Below are positions 56,182-64,000 of a stretch of DNA of 64,000 bases, in pieces (position 1 is the stretch's first letter; every line of letters starts with the position of its first letter). Origin of the DNA: an uncultured Bacteroidales bacterium (lineage in GTDB: Bacteria > Bacteroidota > Bacteroidia > Bacteroidales > FEN-979). The stretch is taken from assembly GCA_903926565.1 (NCBI GenBank), contig CAIYJU010000163.1, positions 56,560-120,559 on the forward strand, written 5' to 3'. The notes under the pieces are model-generated. The model searched no databases. It had not been told where the DNA came from and saw only the letters and a program-made list of their open reading frames with translations. The position numbers were made by a program, and so were the translations under genes.

Positions 56182-57102
56182 ATGAAATCAACAAACCTGT
56201 TCCGCTTCGCAATCCTGGTGATGTCAATCATCGGACTTTCCCTTACAGGATGCAAGAAAGATAAAATCGCTGATCCCTCCAATGATTCTGCATCCCTTCA
56301 GCAACTCTCCGGAGATGAGGCGAATGTGGAATCCGCCATGGATGAGTCGATGAATGATCTTAACAACTTCCTCTACAGCGGTGGCTTAAAATCGACCGAT
56401 TCACTGCCTTGCAATGCAGTTCTGGATTCAACAACAACGATAAACGACACGATCACAAAATATCTGACATTCAATGGTCTGAATTGTAATCAGACCCGCA
56501 TCCGCACAGGCAAGGTGATTATAAAAAAACTTGTCGGCATGCCTTGGATTGTTCCGGGCGCTTTTGTGATCATCAGGCACATCGATTTCACCGTTACGAA
56601 AGTTTCGAACGGTAAATCCATCACCTTTAATAGTGTTAAGTATCATCAGAATGTCAGTGGTGGTATCATTGGAAATGGAACAGAGCCAGTGGTACACCGT
56701 GCCTGGGGTAATATGGATGTTACCTTTGATAATGGCGATACCAGGTCGTGGAGCGTTGCCCGCCAGAAAACCTATACCGGAACGATCCCGAATCTGATCA
56801 TGACGACCGACGGATTTGGAACTGAAGCTGGATTCACCAACCTCGTGGTATGGGGTATAAACAGGAACAACGAGAATTTCTATACGCAGATACTTCAGTC
56901 GGTTGTTCACCGCCAGGCTTGCGACTGGAAACCATGTTCCGGTATCAAGAAACATTCAATTCCTGCTGATTCTAAAAGTGCTACACTCACGTTTGGTTAC
57001 GATAGCAACAACCAGCCCGTCACAGGCAATGACTGCCCGGTAAAATACAAACTCGACTGGCAGAAAAACAACCATTCGGGAACAGTGTATCTCTGGTTGT
57101 AG
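56182..57102 (+). CDS. Lipoprotein of unknown function
   Basis: 306 residues. Signal peptide with lipobox SLTGCKKDK. The rest is beta-rich, with many threonines and a C-terminal end GTVYLWL. A metal site or enzyme motif was not seen. It follows the receptor cassette by 128 nt behind a hairpin, so it may be independently transcribed. Function unknown. Confidence 0.7.
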   Translation: MKSTNLFRFAILVMSIIGLSLTGCKKDKIADPSNDSASLQQLSGDEANVESAMDESMNDLNNFLYSGGLKSTDSLPCNAVLDSTTTINDTITKYLTFNGLNCNQTRIRTGKVIIKKLVGMPWIVPGAFVIIRHIDFTVTKVSNGKSITFNSVKYHQNVSGGIIGNGTEPVVHRAWGNMDVTFDNGDTRSWSVARQKTYTGTIPNLIMTTDGFGTEAGFTNLVVWGINRNNENFYTQILQSVVHRQACDWKPCSGIKKHSIPADSKSATLTFGYDSNNQPVTGNDCPVKYKLDWQKNNHSGTVYLWL

Positions 57103-57130
57103 AAGCATTAAAAACTTTGTATGCCTTTTT

Positions 57131-57200
57131 CACCGCGAAGGCGTAAAGACGCAAAGAACAAGTGATTACCTGTCCTTTGCGTCTTTACGCCTTCGCGGTG
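57131..57200. terminator. Bidirectional 26-bp stem hairpin
   Basis: Arms 57131-57156 and 57175-57200 are perfectly complementary (CACCGCGAAGGCGTAAAGAC and the reverse), loop 18 nt, with a T run on either side. It separates two convergent genes and can end both transcripts. The CACCGCGAAGGCG core is also a widespread interspersed repeat in Bacteroidota. Confidence 0.75.
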
Positions 57201-57225
57201 TTTTTTATGGATTAGTTTCTAACAA

Positions 57226-58371
57226 TCAATCAAAGCACCCGATATACCGGGAGATCACCATCCGCTGGATCTCTGAAGTTCCCTCCCCAATCTGCAACAG
57301 GCGTTGATCACGGTAAAAACGTTCAATCGCATAATCTTTCATCAGTCCGTAGCCTCCATGAAGCTGAACAGCCTCATCCGCCACTTCGCGGGCAATTTCG
57401 GAACAGTATAGTTTCGCCATGGCCGATTCCTTTGCGTAAGGCTTTTTGTTTGATTTAAGCCAGGCGCCTTTGTAGAGGAGGTTGCGGGCCAGTTCGATTT
57501 TAAGGGCCATGTCGGCCAGTTTGAATGCGTTGGCCTGGAATTGTGCTATCGGTTTGCCAAATTGCCGGCGGGTTTTTGCATAATCCAGGCCAAGTTCAAA
57601 TGCTCCCTGGGCAAGTCCCAGTCCCATGGCGCCAATTGAGAGCCGGCCGCCATCGAGGGTGTTGAGCATGATCTTCGAACCTTCGCCGCGTTTCCCGAGC
57701 AGGTTTGTTGCCGGAACCCTGCAGTCGTCAAAAAACAGCTGGGCCGTGTCGGAGGCACGCCACATCATTTTGCCATGCATCGGAACCCTTTTGAAGCCTG
57801 GTGTATCTGCATCCACGAGGATCGTCGAGAACTCCTTCTGCCCGTTTACTTCCCCGGTAACTACCTGTACCGTTGCACCTTTGTTGATTGATGATGCGCC
57901 GTTGGTGATGAAAATCTTGGCCCCGTTGATCACCCATTGATCATCTTCAAGCCTGGCAGTGGTTTTTGTCCCGCGTGAGTCGCTGCCTGCATCCGGTTCC
58001 GTAAGACCGAAAGCCCACAAAGCATCGCCCGTGGAGAGCATCGGGAGATATTTCCTCTTTTGCTCTTCTGTGCCGTAATTCATGATCGGACTGATTCCCA
58101 GTGAAATATGGGCGGCCAGCGTGGCAGCCTGGGAGCTGTCGATCCGTGCTAATTCCTCAACGGCGATCACATAAGCCAGGGTGTCCATGTGGATGCCACC
58201 ATATTCCTCCGGGGTTTGCAGTCCGAAGAACCCAAGTTCGCCCATCCTTTTCGTCAGGGGGATCGAAAATTCAGCCTTTTCATCGAGTTCCTGTGCCACC
58301 GGTTTTATTTCCCGTTCGGCAAAATCACGCACTGTCTGGCGTATCATGTCGTGTTCTTCAGTCAAATACAT
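57226..58371 (-). CDS. Acyl-CoA dehydrogenase (short/branched-chain type)
   Basis: 381 residues. FAD-linked dehydrogenase with WAFGLTEPDAGSDSRGT (FAD/substrate loop), RRQFGKPIAQFQ and C-terminal LLQIGEGTSEIQRMV. The Glu in GEGTSEIQ is at the catalytic-base position used by short-chain and branched-chain dehydrogenases; isovaleryl-CoA dehydrogenase uses another helix and usually has Ala there. In a leucine-degradation-like operon it would oxidise isovaleryl- or a related branched CoA, but the residue pattern leaves butyryl or 2-methylbutyryl-CoA open. The last gene of the operon. Confidence 0.85.
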   Translation of the reverse strand: MYLTEEHDMIRQTVRDFAEREIKPVAQELDEKAEFSIPLTKRMGELGFFGLQTPEEYGGIHMDTLAYVIAVEELARIDSSQAATLAAHISLGISPIMNYGTEEQKRKYLPMLSTGDALWAFGLTEPDAGSDSRGTKTTARLEDDQWVINGAKIFITNGASSINKGATVQVVTGEVNGQKEFSTILVDADTPGFKRVPMHGKMMWRASDTAQLFFDDCRVPATNLLGKRGEGSKIMLNTLDGGRLSIGAMGLGLAQGAFELGLDYAKTRRQFGKPIAQFQANAFKLADMALKIELARNLLYKGAWLKSNKKPYAKESAMAKLYCSEIAREVADEAVQLHGGYGLMKDYAIERFYRDQRLLQIGEGTSEIQRMVISRYIGCFD

Positions 58372-58435
58372 CGTGTTATTTTTAAGGGTTGGTGGTTCTA
58401 ATATACTTCAAGATTCAATATTCGTTATTCAAGAT

Positions 58436-59290
58436 TCAATATTCAGCAAAAACTTCCCTGGCCATTCTACAGGTAATATTCATTTGTTTTCGATCAATTC
58501 CAACCGGGAATTTCATTATCTCTGCAAACTCCACCAGGTTCTCCGTTTTCAGATTCCCCAGCATCTCCGTGCCCGACATCGGGCATCCTCCCAGTCCGTT
58601 CATGACCCCGTCGAAACGCCGGCAGCCTGCCTGATATGCAGCATTCACCTTTTCCTGCCATCCCTCATTTGTGGTATGCAGGTGCAGGCCAAATTCCACC
58701 TGCGGGAGAGTTGGGATCAGCCTCGAATAGACGTCGCTGATCATGGCTGCATCAATCTCCATTGCAACATTCGAAAGTACGATTATTCCTGCACCTGCCT
58801 CGTGCAATTTTCCGACCCATTCAACAAGGAGATCAATACTCCACGGATCGCCGTCCAGGTTGCCAAATGCCATCGATATGTAGATCACCGCCTGCTTTCC
58901 GGTTTTGGTGCAGATTTCTGTAATTACCTTAACTGTATCCAGCGATTTTTCAGGAGTTGTGTTGAGATTCCGTTTCAGAAACGCCGGGGCAAAAGAGAAT
59001 GGATAGGAGATGTGGGTGATCTCATCCAATTCAGCCAGCAATTCAGCCCCCCGTGTATTAACCACCAGGAACATTCTTTTGGTCGTGACACCGGTCAGGT
59101 CGAGGTTTTTGAGTACTTCCAAAGAATCAGCCATCTGGGGGATGATCTTTGGTGAGACAATGCTGCCAATCTCCACCGTGTCAAATCCGGTCCGGAGGAG
59201 GTGGTTTATATACCTGACCTTCTCCTGTGTCGGGATGACATGGGAAAATCCCTGCATTGCTTCGCGTGGTGACTCAATAATCCTCATCAT
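58436..59290 (-). CDS. Hydroxymethylglutaryl-CoA lyase, Bacteroidota type
   Basis: 284 residues. HMGL-like TIM barrel; FGLHLHTTNEGW gives the metal-binding HxH and GLGGCPMSG the catalytic Cys loop. The N-terminal metal motif reads IESPREAMQG, with Glu where most lyases have RDGLQ Asp; related Flavobacteriia proteins have PRDAMQG. Cleaves HMG-CoA into acetoacetate and acetyl-CoA (family). Overlaps the neighbouring lyase-like gene by 4 nt. Short ATTCAATATTC repeats supply the stop region. Confidence 0.8.
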   Translation of the reverse strand: MMRIIESPREAMQGFSHVIPTQEKVRYINHLLRTGFDTVEIGSIVSPKIIPQMADSLEVLKNLDLTGVTTKRMFLVVNTRGAELLAELDEITHISYPFSFAPAFLKRNLNTTPEKSLDTVKVITEICTKTGKQAVIYISMAFGNLDGDPWSIDLLVEWVGKLHEAGAGIIVLSNVAMEIDAAMISDVYSRLIPTLPQVEFGLHLHTTNEGWQEKVNAAYQAGCRRFDGVMNGLGGCPMSGTEMLGNLKTENLVEFAEIMKFPVGIDRKQMNITCRMAREVFAEY

Positions 59291-60297
59291 CCTTTGCCGG
59301 TGAGGGATTTGGGGATACGGCCGTTTTTAATGGATTCCGAACGGAGGCGTCTGCCAACGATCCGTTCAGTCATCGAACCGATCTGCAAAACTTTGTCAAC
59401 ATCCAGCTGGGTGTCGATGCCCATTTCGTCCATCATCACTACCATGTCTTCGGTGGAAACCAGCCCGACAAGATTCGGGTCTTTATAGTAGTAACTTCCT
59501 GTGCCTGCCACCGGCACGCCGCTCACGAAGTTGGCAGGCTGGCCGCCAATGCCGCCCATGGTCGATTCGTAGTTGACCATTCCGGCCTGCAGTGCCGCAA
59601 GCACGTTGGCAAGCCCCCACCCCCTTGTGGTGTGGAAATGAACGATCTGTTTCTCAACCCTGACGCCTGAGTCGAGCAGCATCGAATAGTACCGGTAAAC
59701 CCGGTCGGGTGATGCGGAACCATCATGATCGGCATGCTCCACATCGTTGACGCCAATGTCGAGCCAGCGTTTGGTGAAATCGATGGCCTTTTCCATCTTC
59801 GTCGGGCCTTCGATCGGGCAACCCCAGATTGTGCTGACAGTTCCATTTACCTTCAGTCCGGCTGCTTTGGCCATGGGAATGTATTTTTCGGCCATCTTCC
59901 AGTAGTCATCCAGGCTAAGTCCTGAATTCTTCTGGTGATGCGATTCGCTGGTTGACACCATCAGGAGGATACGGTCGGGCCCCCAGCCCTCTTTCCTGGC
60001 CTCAATGGCCCGCTCAATGGCCTTTTCACGGATGGTGATGGCTGTCAGGGAAACTTTTTCCAGCAGGGGTGCCACGACTTTGCTGGCACGGATGCGCTTC
60101 AGCACCTCAACGGCATCTTTGAACTGCGGCATGCCGGAAGGGTTGCCAAGATTTGTCACTTCAATATGTCTGAAACCGGCCAGGATCAGTTGTTCAGCAA
60201 GCCACACCTTTGCATCGGTGGGGATGAATATCTCTTCATGCTGGAAGCCATCTCTGACAGTGATGTCGCCGATGGTTACTTTTTTTGGATAGTTCAT
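59287..60297 (-). CDS. HMGL-like/pyruvate carboxyltransferase-fold protein without the loop Cys
   Basis: 336 residues, longer than the lyase downstream. Metal motif GDITVRDGFQHEE (Asp, Arg) and HFHTTRGWG (HxH) are intact, while the usual GGLGGCP loop is GGIGGQP, so the catalytic Cys of HMG-CoA lyase is missing. It may act on another acyl-CoA, or serve as the partner of the adjacent lyase. Cotranscribed with it by overlapping stop and start. Confidence 0.8.
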   Translation of the reverse strand: MNYPKKVTIGDITVRDGFQHEEIFIPTDAKVWLAEQLILAGFRHIEVTNLGNPSGMPQFKDAVEVLKRIRASKVVAPLLEKVSLTAITIREKAIERAIEARKEGWGPDRILLMVSTSESHHQKNSGLSLDDYWKMAEKYIPMAKAAGLKVNGTVSTIWGCPIEGPTKMEKAIDFTKRWLDIGVNDVEHADHDGSASPDRVYRYYSMLLDSGVRVEKQIVHFHTTRGWGLANVLAALQAGMVNYESTMGGIGGQPANFVSGVPVAGTGSYYYKDPNLVGLVSTEDMVVMMDEMGIDTQLDVDKVLQIGSMTERIVGRRLRSESIKNGRIPKSLTGKG

Positions 60298-60373
60298 GGG
60301 TGTAAAATTAAAGTCAAAATGTAAAAAGCAAAGTTAAAATGAAAAAATGGGTGCTTTGTTAAAATTGATTGGA

Positions 60374-62389
60374 TTAATTCACTTTCAGGTTTTCAAATTC
60401 AATGAGCACCGTGCTGCTCTCCACCCGGTCGTTGACCATCACATTGATGGCTTTGACTTCCGCATCGCGGGGAGAAACTACCAGGTTTTCCATCTTCATG
60501 GCTTCAATGATTATCAGTCCGTCGCCTTTTTTTACCTGGTCACCTTCCTTAACCTGGATCCTGATTACTTTTCCGGGCATCGGAGAAGTAACATGGTTGG
60601 CGTCGTGTCCATGGGTGTCAAATCCGGCGGCGGAATGAGATTCAGCAAGAATGTCGTGACGTTTCATCCTGAAAATATGCCCCCCGGTACTTACATATGC
60701 CAAGGCTTCCGCATCTTCAGAAATCCAGGCTGTATGGTGGTGGTGATCAATGGTAAAATCGATGCGGTTCGGAGAAAAATCTGTGGAAGTTGCCTTGTGC
60801 TGAACTCCTTCGAATTCAAAAATGTAATGATTTTGACCATTTCCCGGGATACTCACAACAACATCTTCCTCCTCAAATTTCATCCTGATTGCCATCATGT
60901 TCCGCCAATAGCCGATGGTTTCCCATATGCCGGGTTTCTCACAACAGGCCGATCCGGTTTTCATGTTGCGTTTCATGGTGTACATCAGATACCCGATGAT
61001 GGGAACATGGGCTGGAATGCTGTTTTTATCCTGCAGAATCTCCCCGGTCAGGGACGACGTATGTTCATCACAGAATTTCGTGGAGATGCTGTTGGAAACA
61101 AAAGCTTCACTCTGCAGCAATTTAACCAGGTAGGTAATGTTTGTATTGATGCCATGAATGATATAATTTTCCAGGGCATTCAGCATGGCCAGGCTGGCTT
61201 CATGACGGTCTTTTCCCCTTACAACCAGTTTGCAGATCATCGGGTCGAAGGAACTTTTTATCTCCGTAGAAGCTGTAATCCCTGTATCGATGCGTATGCC
61301 GGGGGTTTCAGGCTCTTTGTAAAAGCTCATCCTGCCGGGAGATGGCTGAAAATTGTTTGCCGGGTCTTCGGCATAGATGCGGCATTCGATGGCGTGGCCG
61401 TTTTGGTGAATATCTTCAGGCCGTAGCCTCAGGCCATGGCCTGAGGCTACATAGATTTGCTCCTCTACCAGGTCGATTCCAGTAACCATCTCTGTTACAG
61501 GATGCTCAACCTGGATGCGCGTGTTCATCTCCAGGAAGTAATAGTTCAGATCTTTGTCAACCAGGAATTCGATGGTGCCGGCATTGTTGTAGCCGATGGC
61601 CTTTCCGATGGCAACGGCTGCGGCTCCCATTTTTTCACGGACTTCGGGGGTGAGGGTCGGGGAGGGCGACTCTTCAATAATTTTCTGATAGCGACGCTGG
61701 ATGGAACATTCACGTTCGAAAAGATGGATCACATTTCCATGGTTGTCACCAAGGATCTGCACCTCAATATGACGGGGCTCTTCGATGAATTTTTCGATGT
61801 AAACTGTTTCATCGCCGAAGTAAGCCTTAGCCTGCCGGCTCGTAGCTTCAATGGCTTCGGCAAGTTCCTTTTCTTCATAAACGATGCGCATTCCCTTGCC
61901 ACCTCCGCCGGCAGCCGCTTTGAGCAATACCGGGAACCCGATGCTGTGAGCGGTTTTTTCAAGTTCTTCGTGGGTGCCGGTCACACCTTCTGTCATCGGG
62001 ATGTTGATCTTCTTCACAAAAGCCCGTGCTTCGATCTTGTTCCCCATGATCCGCATGGCTTCGGCGGACGGACCAATGAAGATGATCCCGGCTTCAACGC
62101 AGGCAGTCACAAACAGCGGGTTCTCAGCAAGGAAACCATACCCGGGGTGGATGGCATCACAGCCGGTTTGTGTGGCAACCCCGATGATTTTTGGAATGTT
62201 GAGGTAAGTTTCGCTGAGTTCAACTTCACCGATGCACCACGCTTCATCGGCCATGGTCACATGCAGCGAATCGGAGTCAACCTGTGAATAAACAGCTACA
62301 GTCCTGATCCCAAGCTTTCTGGCAGTTTTGATAACCCGTACGGCGATCTCGCCCCGGTTTGCAATAAGTATTTTTTGAATCATCTTCAT
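60374..62389 (-). CDS. Biotin-dependent carboxylase alpha subunit (3-methylcrotonyl-CoA-type)
   Basis: 671 residues. Biotin carboxylase (1-450): GRIAVRVIKTARKLG-like start, AAAGGGGKGMRIV, EMNTRIQVEHPVTEM, HAIECRIYAEDP. A BCCP domain at the end has the biotin-lysine K632 in IIEAMKMENLV. In context, it carboxylates 3-methylcrotonyl-CoA together with a carboxyltransferase beta subunit, which is not in this window. A perfect 28-bp palindrome (61423-61450) encodes part of the ASGHGLRLRPED stretch. It lies 1 nt after the hydratase gene stop. Confidence 0.88.
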   Translation of the reverse strand: MKMIQKILIANRGEIAVRVIKTARKLGIRTVAVYSQVDSDSLHVTMADEAWCIGEVELSETYLNIPKIIGVATQTGCDAIHPGYGFLAENPLFVTACVEAGIIFIGPSAEAMRIMGNKIEARAFVKKINIPMTEGVTGTHEELEKTAHSIGFPVLLKAAAGGGGKGMRIVYEEKELAEAIEATSRQAKAYFGDETVYIEKFIEEPRHIEVQILGDNHGNVIHLFERECSIQRRYQKIIEESPSPTLTPEVREKMGAAAVAIGKAIGYNNAGTIEFLVDKDLNYYFLEMNTRIQVEHPVTEMVTGIDLVEEQIYVASGHGLRLRPEDIHQNGHAIECRIYAEDPANNFQPSPGRMSFYKEPETPGIRIDTGITASTEIKSSFDPMICKLVVRGKDRHEASLAMLNALENYIIHGINTNITYLVKLLQSEAFVSNSISTKFCDEHTSSLTGEILQDKNSIPAHVPIIGYLMYTMKRNMKTGSACCEKPGIWETIGYWRNMMAIRMKFEEEDVVVSIPGNGQNHYIFEFEGVQHKATSTDFSPNRIDFTIDHHHHTAWISEDAEALAYVSTGGHIFRMKRHDILAESHSAAGFDTHGHDANHVTSPMPGKVIRIQVKEGDQVKKGDGLIIIEAMKMENLVVSPRDAEVKAINVMVNDRVESSTVLIEFENLKVN
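61423..61450. repeat. Perfect 28-bp palindrome inside the biotin carboxylase coding region
   Basis: Half site GTAGCCTCAGGCCA with its exact reverse complement, no spacer. The encoded peptide (ASGHGLRLR) replaces the usual GEPLPF-type residues near the HAIECR motif. Same length as the palindrome at 51390. Confidence 0.85.
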
Positions 62390-62390
62390 G

Positions 62391-63173
62391 TTATTTCACC
62401 CAGTTCGGTTTACGTTTTTCGAGAAATGCATTCATCCCCTCCTGGCCCTCAGCTGAAGCCCTGATTTCTGCTATCATCCGGGCCGTGTAGTCATAAGCTT
62501 CCATCAATGTGAGGTTGTTGGCCACTTCGTGGATCAGCGTTTTACACTGGCTCATGGCGTTTGGGCCGCTTGTGCGGAGCAGGGAAATCACTTCACCAAC
62601 CGTTTCTTCAAGATTTTCGGAAGGAACCGACTTGTTTACCAGCCTGAAGTATTCCGCCTCTTTTCCTTTGATTCTTTTGCCTGTTAACATCAGTTCCTTT
62701 GCTCCGTATTCTCCTACCCGCTTGATCACGTAAGGAGAGATACAGGCCGGCACGATGCCGATCTTAACCTCGCTGAGTGAAAAGGTGGCGTCGTCGCTGC
62801 AGTAGGCAAGGTCGCAGGCTGCAAGTAACCCATTGGCACCGCCGAGTGCCACACCGTGCACGACAGCCAGCGTTGGCCTGGGGCAGTGGTAAATCGACAG
62901 GAAACATTTCGACAACAGCAGGCTTTCGGTATAATTCTGTTCGTAGCTGTTCAGGGGGGCGGATTTCATCCAGTTCAGATCGACACCGGCACAGAAGGAT
63001 TTTCCTTTACCCCTGAGGATGACACAGAGAACAGACTTATCAATGGTTTCCATGCATTCTGTAAGTTCCCGCAGCATGGTTTCATCGAAGGCGTTATGCA
63101 GGTCGGGGCGGTTCAGCCAGATGGTCAGAACTCCCTGGTTTGTTGATAATTCTAATGTTTGGTAATTTGTCAT
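62391..63173 (-). CDS. Enoyl-CoA hydratase (methylglutaconyl-CoA hydratase-like)
   Basis: 260 residues, crotonase family. GKSFCAGVDLNWMKS (CoA/oxyanion loop) and VHGVALGGANGLLAACDLAY are diagnostic; the FCAGVDLNWM form resembles methylglutaconyl-CoA hydratase (LiuC-type). Product would be HMG-CoA, substrate of the lyases in the same operon. First gene seen in the operon; the promoter side is occupied by a REP sequence. Confidence 0.82.
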   Translation of the reverse strand: MTNYQTLELSTNQGVLTIWLNRPDLHNAFDETMLRELTECMETIDKSVLCVILRGKGKSFCAGVDLNWMKSAPLNSYEQNYTESLLLSKCFLSIYHCPRPTLAVVHGVALGGANGLLAACDLAYCSDDATFSLSEVKIGIVPACISPYVIKRVGEYGAKELMLTGKRIKGKEAEYFRLVNKSVPSENLEETVGEVISLLRTSGPNAMSQCKTLIHEVANNLTLMEAYDYTARMIAEIRASAEGQEGMNAFLEKRKPNWVK

Positions 63174-63315
63174 GTATTTCTTTTAAAAATATTTGGCTAA
63201 AGCCAGTAAATGTGTGCAATTCTATTAACCACTAGCTGAAGCTAGTGGCAATTGATTAGGCAGCTAAGGTGCCTGAAGTTAAACTGCTTCCGACTATGTT
63301 GCTTCCATCTGTATT

Positions 63316-63396
63316 GCCTCCAGCTGAATTGCCTCCAGCTGAATTGCCTCCAGCTGAATTGCCTCCAGCTGAATTGCCTCCAGCTTTAGCTGGAGG
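63316..63396. repeat. Five 15-bp units GCCTCCAGCTGAATT plus hairpin
   Basis: Units at 63316, 63331, 63346, 63361 and a variant at 63376 form a tandem array ending in the hairpin CCTCCAGCTTTAGCTGGAGG (63377-63396), just downstream of the RAYT stop. The same array in AATTCAACTGGAGGC form occurs at 20661. An ORF of GGNSA repeats over it is not a gene. Confidence 0.85.
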
Positions 63397-63424
63397 ATCC
63401 CAATGATCAGGGTTCATATTGGCT

Positions 63425-63859
63425 TTAGCCAAATTTCTGAAAACCATATTTGATGATAAAATCCTCATATTCTTCCTGAAAAGTTTTAACCTTATGATGT
63501 TCTTCCTGATTTTTAATATAATTTCTGACTTTATCAAGAGCAGAAATGCTAACCGAAACAGCAAAATATTCGTCCTGCCATTCAAATTTACCATTGCACA
63601 AATTCTCCTTGTTGATATAGTGTGATGATTCTCCTTTTATCAACTGCATCACTTTGCTCATCGTCTGATCAATTCCCAATGAAATCAGGCAATGACAATG
63701 ATCAGAGTACCCATTAATAAAATCAATGAAAATGTTTTTCTCCCTCGCATTTTCACGAATGTGTTCCCATAACTGATGCCTGATTGCAGGTGTCAGCAAC
63801 ATTGGCTGATGATTTTTGGTAGCCCAGACGAAATGGATATATACTTTTACAAATGGCAT
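63425..63859 (-). CDS. REP-associated tyrosine transposase (RAYT, IS200-like)
   Basis: 144 residues. HUH motif in NGYSDHCHCLISL (HCH) and candidate catalytic Tyr in VRNYIKNQEEHH; start MPFVKVYIHFVWATKN is typical of RAYTs. RAYTs act on REP hairpins such as those flanking this gene. The C-terminal FQKFG codons recur at 20574-20612, confirming that its 3' end has been copied elsewhere in this genome. Confidence 0.9.
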   Translation of the reverse strand: MPFVKVYIHFVWATKNHQPMLLTPAIRHQLWEHIRENAREKNIFIDFINGYSDHCHCLISLGIDQTMSKVMQLIKGESSHYINKENLCNGKFEWQDEYFAVSVSISALDKVRNYIKNQEEHHKVKTFQEEYEDFIIKYGFQKFG

Positions 63860-64000
63860 TTTGGTTCAAAAAATAATTTGGCTAAAGCCAATAGTTTGTG
63901 TGCAATTACTTTAACCACTAGCTAAAGCTAGTGGCAATTGATGGGGTAATACTTAAAGGTTTTATAATTAGTCATGCATATTTGTTTTAAACCATTTGGC

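Larger units (their letters stand above)
63190..63947 (-). mobile_element. REP-RAYT-REP element
   Basis: REP copies at 63192-63256 and 63878-63947 are in direct orientation: TTTGGCTAAAGCCA, then GTGTGCAATT, then CCACTAGCT-AAGCTAGTGG. The transposase gene is between them. Such REPtron structures are typical of single-copy RAYT genes whose repeats are spread around the genome. Confidence 0.8.

Noticed and set aside
58410..58440. ATTCAATATTC direct repeats as a transposon end
   Set aside because: Too short and AT-rich; no partner or target duplication.
60347..61426. 359-residue plus-strand ORF opposite the carboxylase gene
   Set aside because: Antisense shadow of a clearly conserved biotin carboxylase.
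61645..61680. SPSPTLTPE stretch in the carboxylase, similar to the repeat-derived linkers in ygfK and ssnA
   Set aside because: It matches the normal EEAPSPALTPE-type motif of biotin carboxylases, so it is not an insertion.
63316..63396. CRISPR array
   Set aside because: The 15-bp units are contiguous and have no spacers.
63256..63594. ORF of GGNSA repeats on the minus strand
   Set aside because: It is a translation of the 15-bp array plus RAYT 3' sequence in another frame.

Overview
This window reads as a chromosomal segment of a Bacteroidota bacterium, probably an anaerobic or facultative member of the Bacteroidales-like groups; the exact lineage cannot be read from it. The signs are two giant secreted proteins with type IX secretion (T9SS) C-terminal sorting domains, an ECF sigma / FecR / STN-TonB receptor cassette, gld gliding-type ABC genes, FG-GAP and TPR sensor kinases, a CzcA-type pump fused to its outer-membrane channel, TAnnTTTG-type -7 promoter elements, weak Shine-Dalgarno sequences and a REP-associated tyrosine transposase.

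Layout. 1-2039: a 5'-truncated heparinase II/III-like protein and a soluble TonB C-terminal-domain protein. 2043-15050: a five-copy ACTTAA array with 11-12 bp spacing, a sensor kinase with two propeller-like halves, its LuxR-type regulator, then two giant T9SS proteins. The first carries Kelch repeats, a beta-helix, a dockerin-like and a cohesin-like domain. The second carries four cohesin-like/Ig-like modules. 15047-29588: a purine-catabolism island with guanine deaminase, YgfK, two fold-type-II PLP enzymes, an alpha/beta hydrolase, an XdhD-like molybdenum hydroxylase and SsnA on the plus strand, facing YgeW and YgeY on the minus strand. 29595-31070: a gldA-gldF-gldG locus collapsed by three internal deletions. 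31265-37112: two overlapping hybrid sensor kinases. 37109-43236: a heavy-metal RND efflux operon. 43373-49000: an xdhB/xdhA/xdhC/mocA operon ending in a crcB fluoride channel. 49152-57102: a fatty acyl-CoA ligase, then ECF sigma, FecR, TonB receptor and two lipoproteins. 57226-63173: a leucine/isovalerate-type acyl-CoA degradation operon. 63190-63947: a REP-RAYT-REP element.

How it fits together. The island and the xdh operon hold two molybdenum hydroxylases, Mo-cofactor maturation proteins (XdhC, MocA-like) and the YgfK/SsnA/YgeW/YgeY set that families in E. coli and gut anaerobes link to anaerobic purine and urate breakdown. The XdhD-like enzyme has no FAD domain, and YgfK, which carries iron-sulfur and flavin/NAD(P) domains, is the obvious electron partner (inference). 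The sensor kinase and regulator at 2.4-6.5 kb lie directly upstream of the cohesin/dockerin proteins and may control them.

Small palindromic repeats are frequent and several lie inside genes: two perfect 28-bp palindromes (in the biotin carboxylase and at the end of the sigma factor), GC-rich hairpin repeats read in frame in ygfK and ssnA, and a solo copy of the RAYT 3' end right behind a PLP-enzyme stop codon. No rRNA, tRNA or CRISPR array was recognised. Gaps over 300 bases are 2040-2410 and 20572-20873; both are described in the entries.
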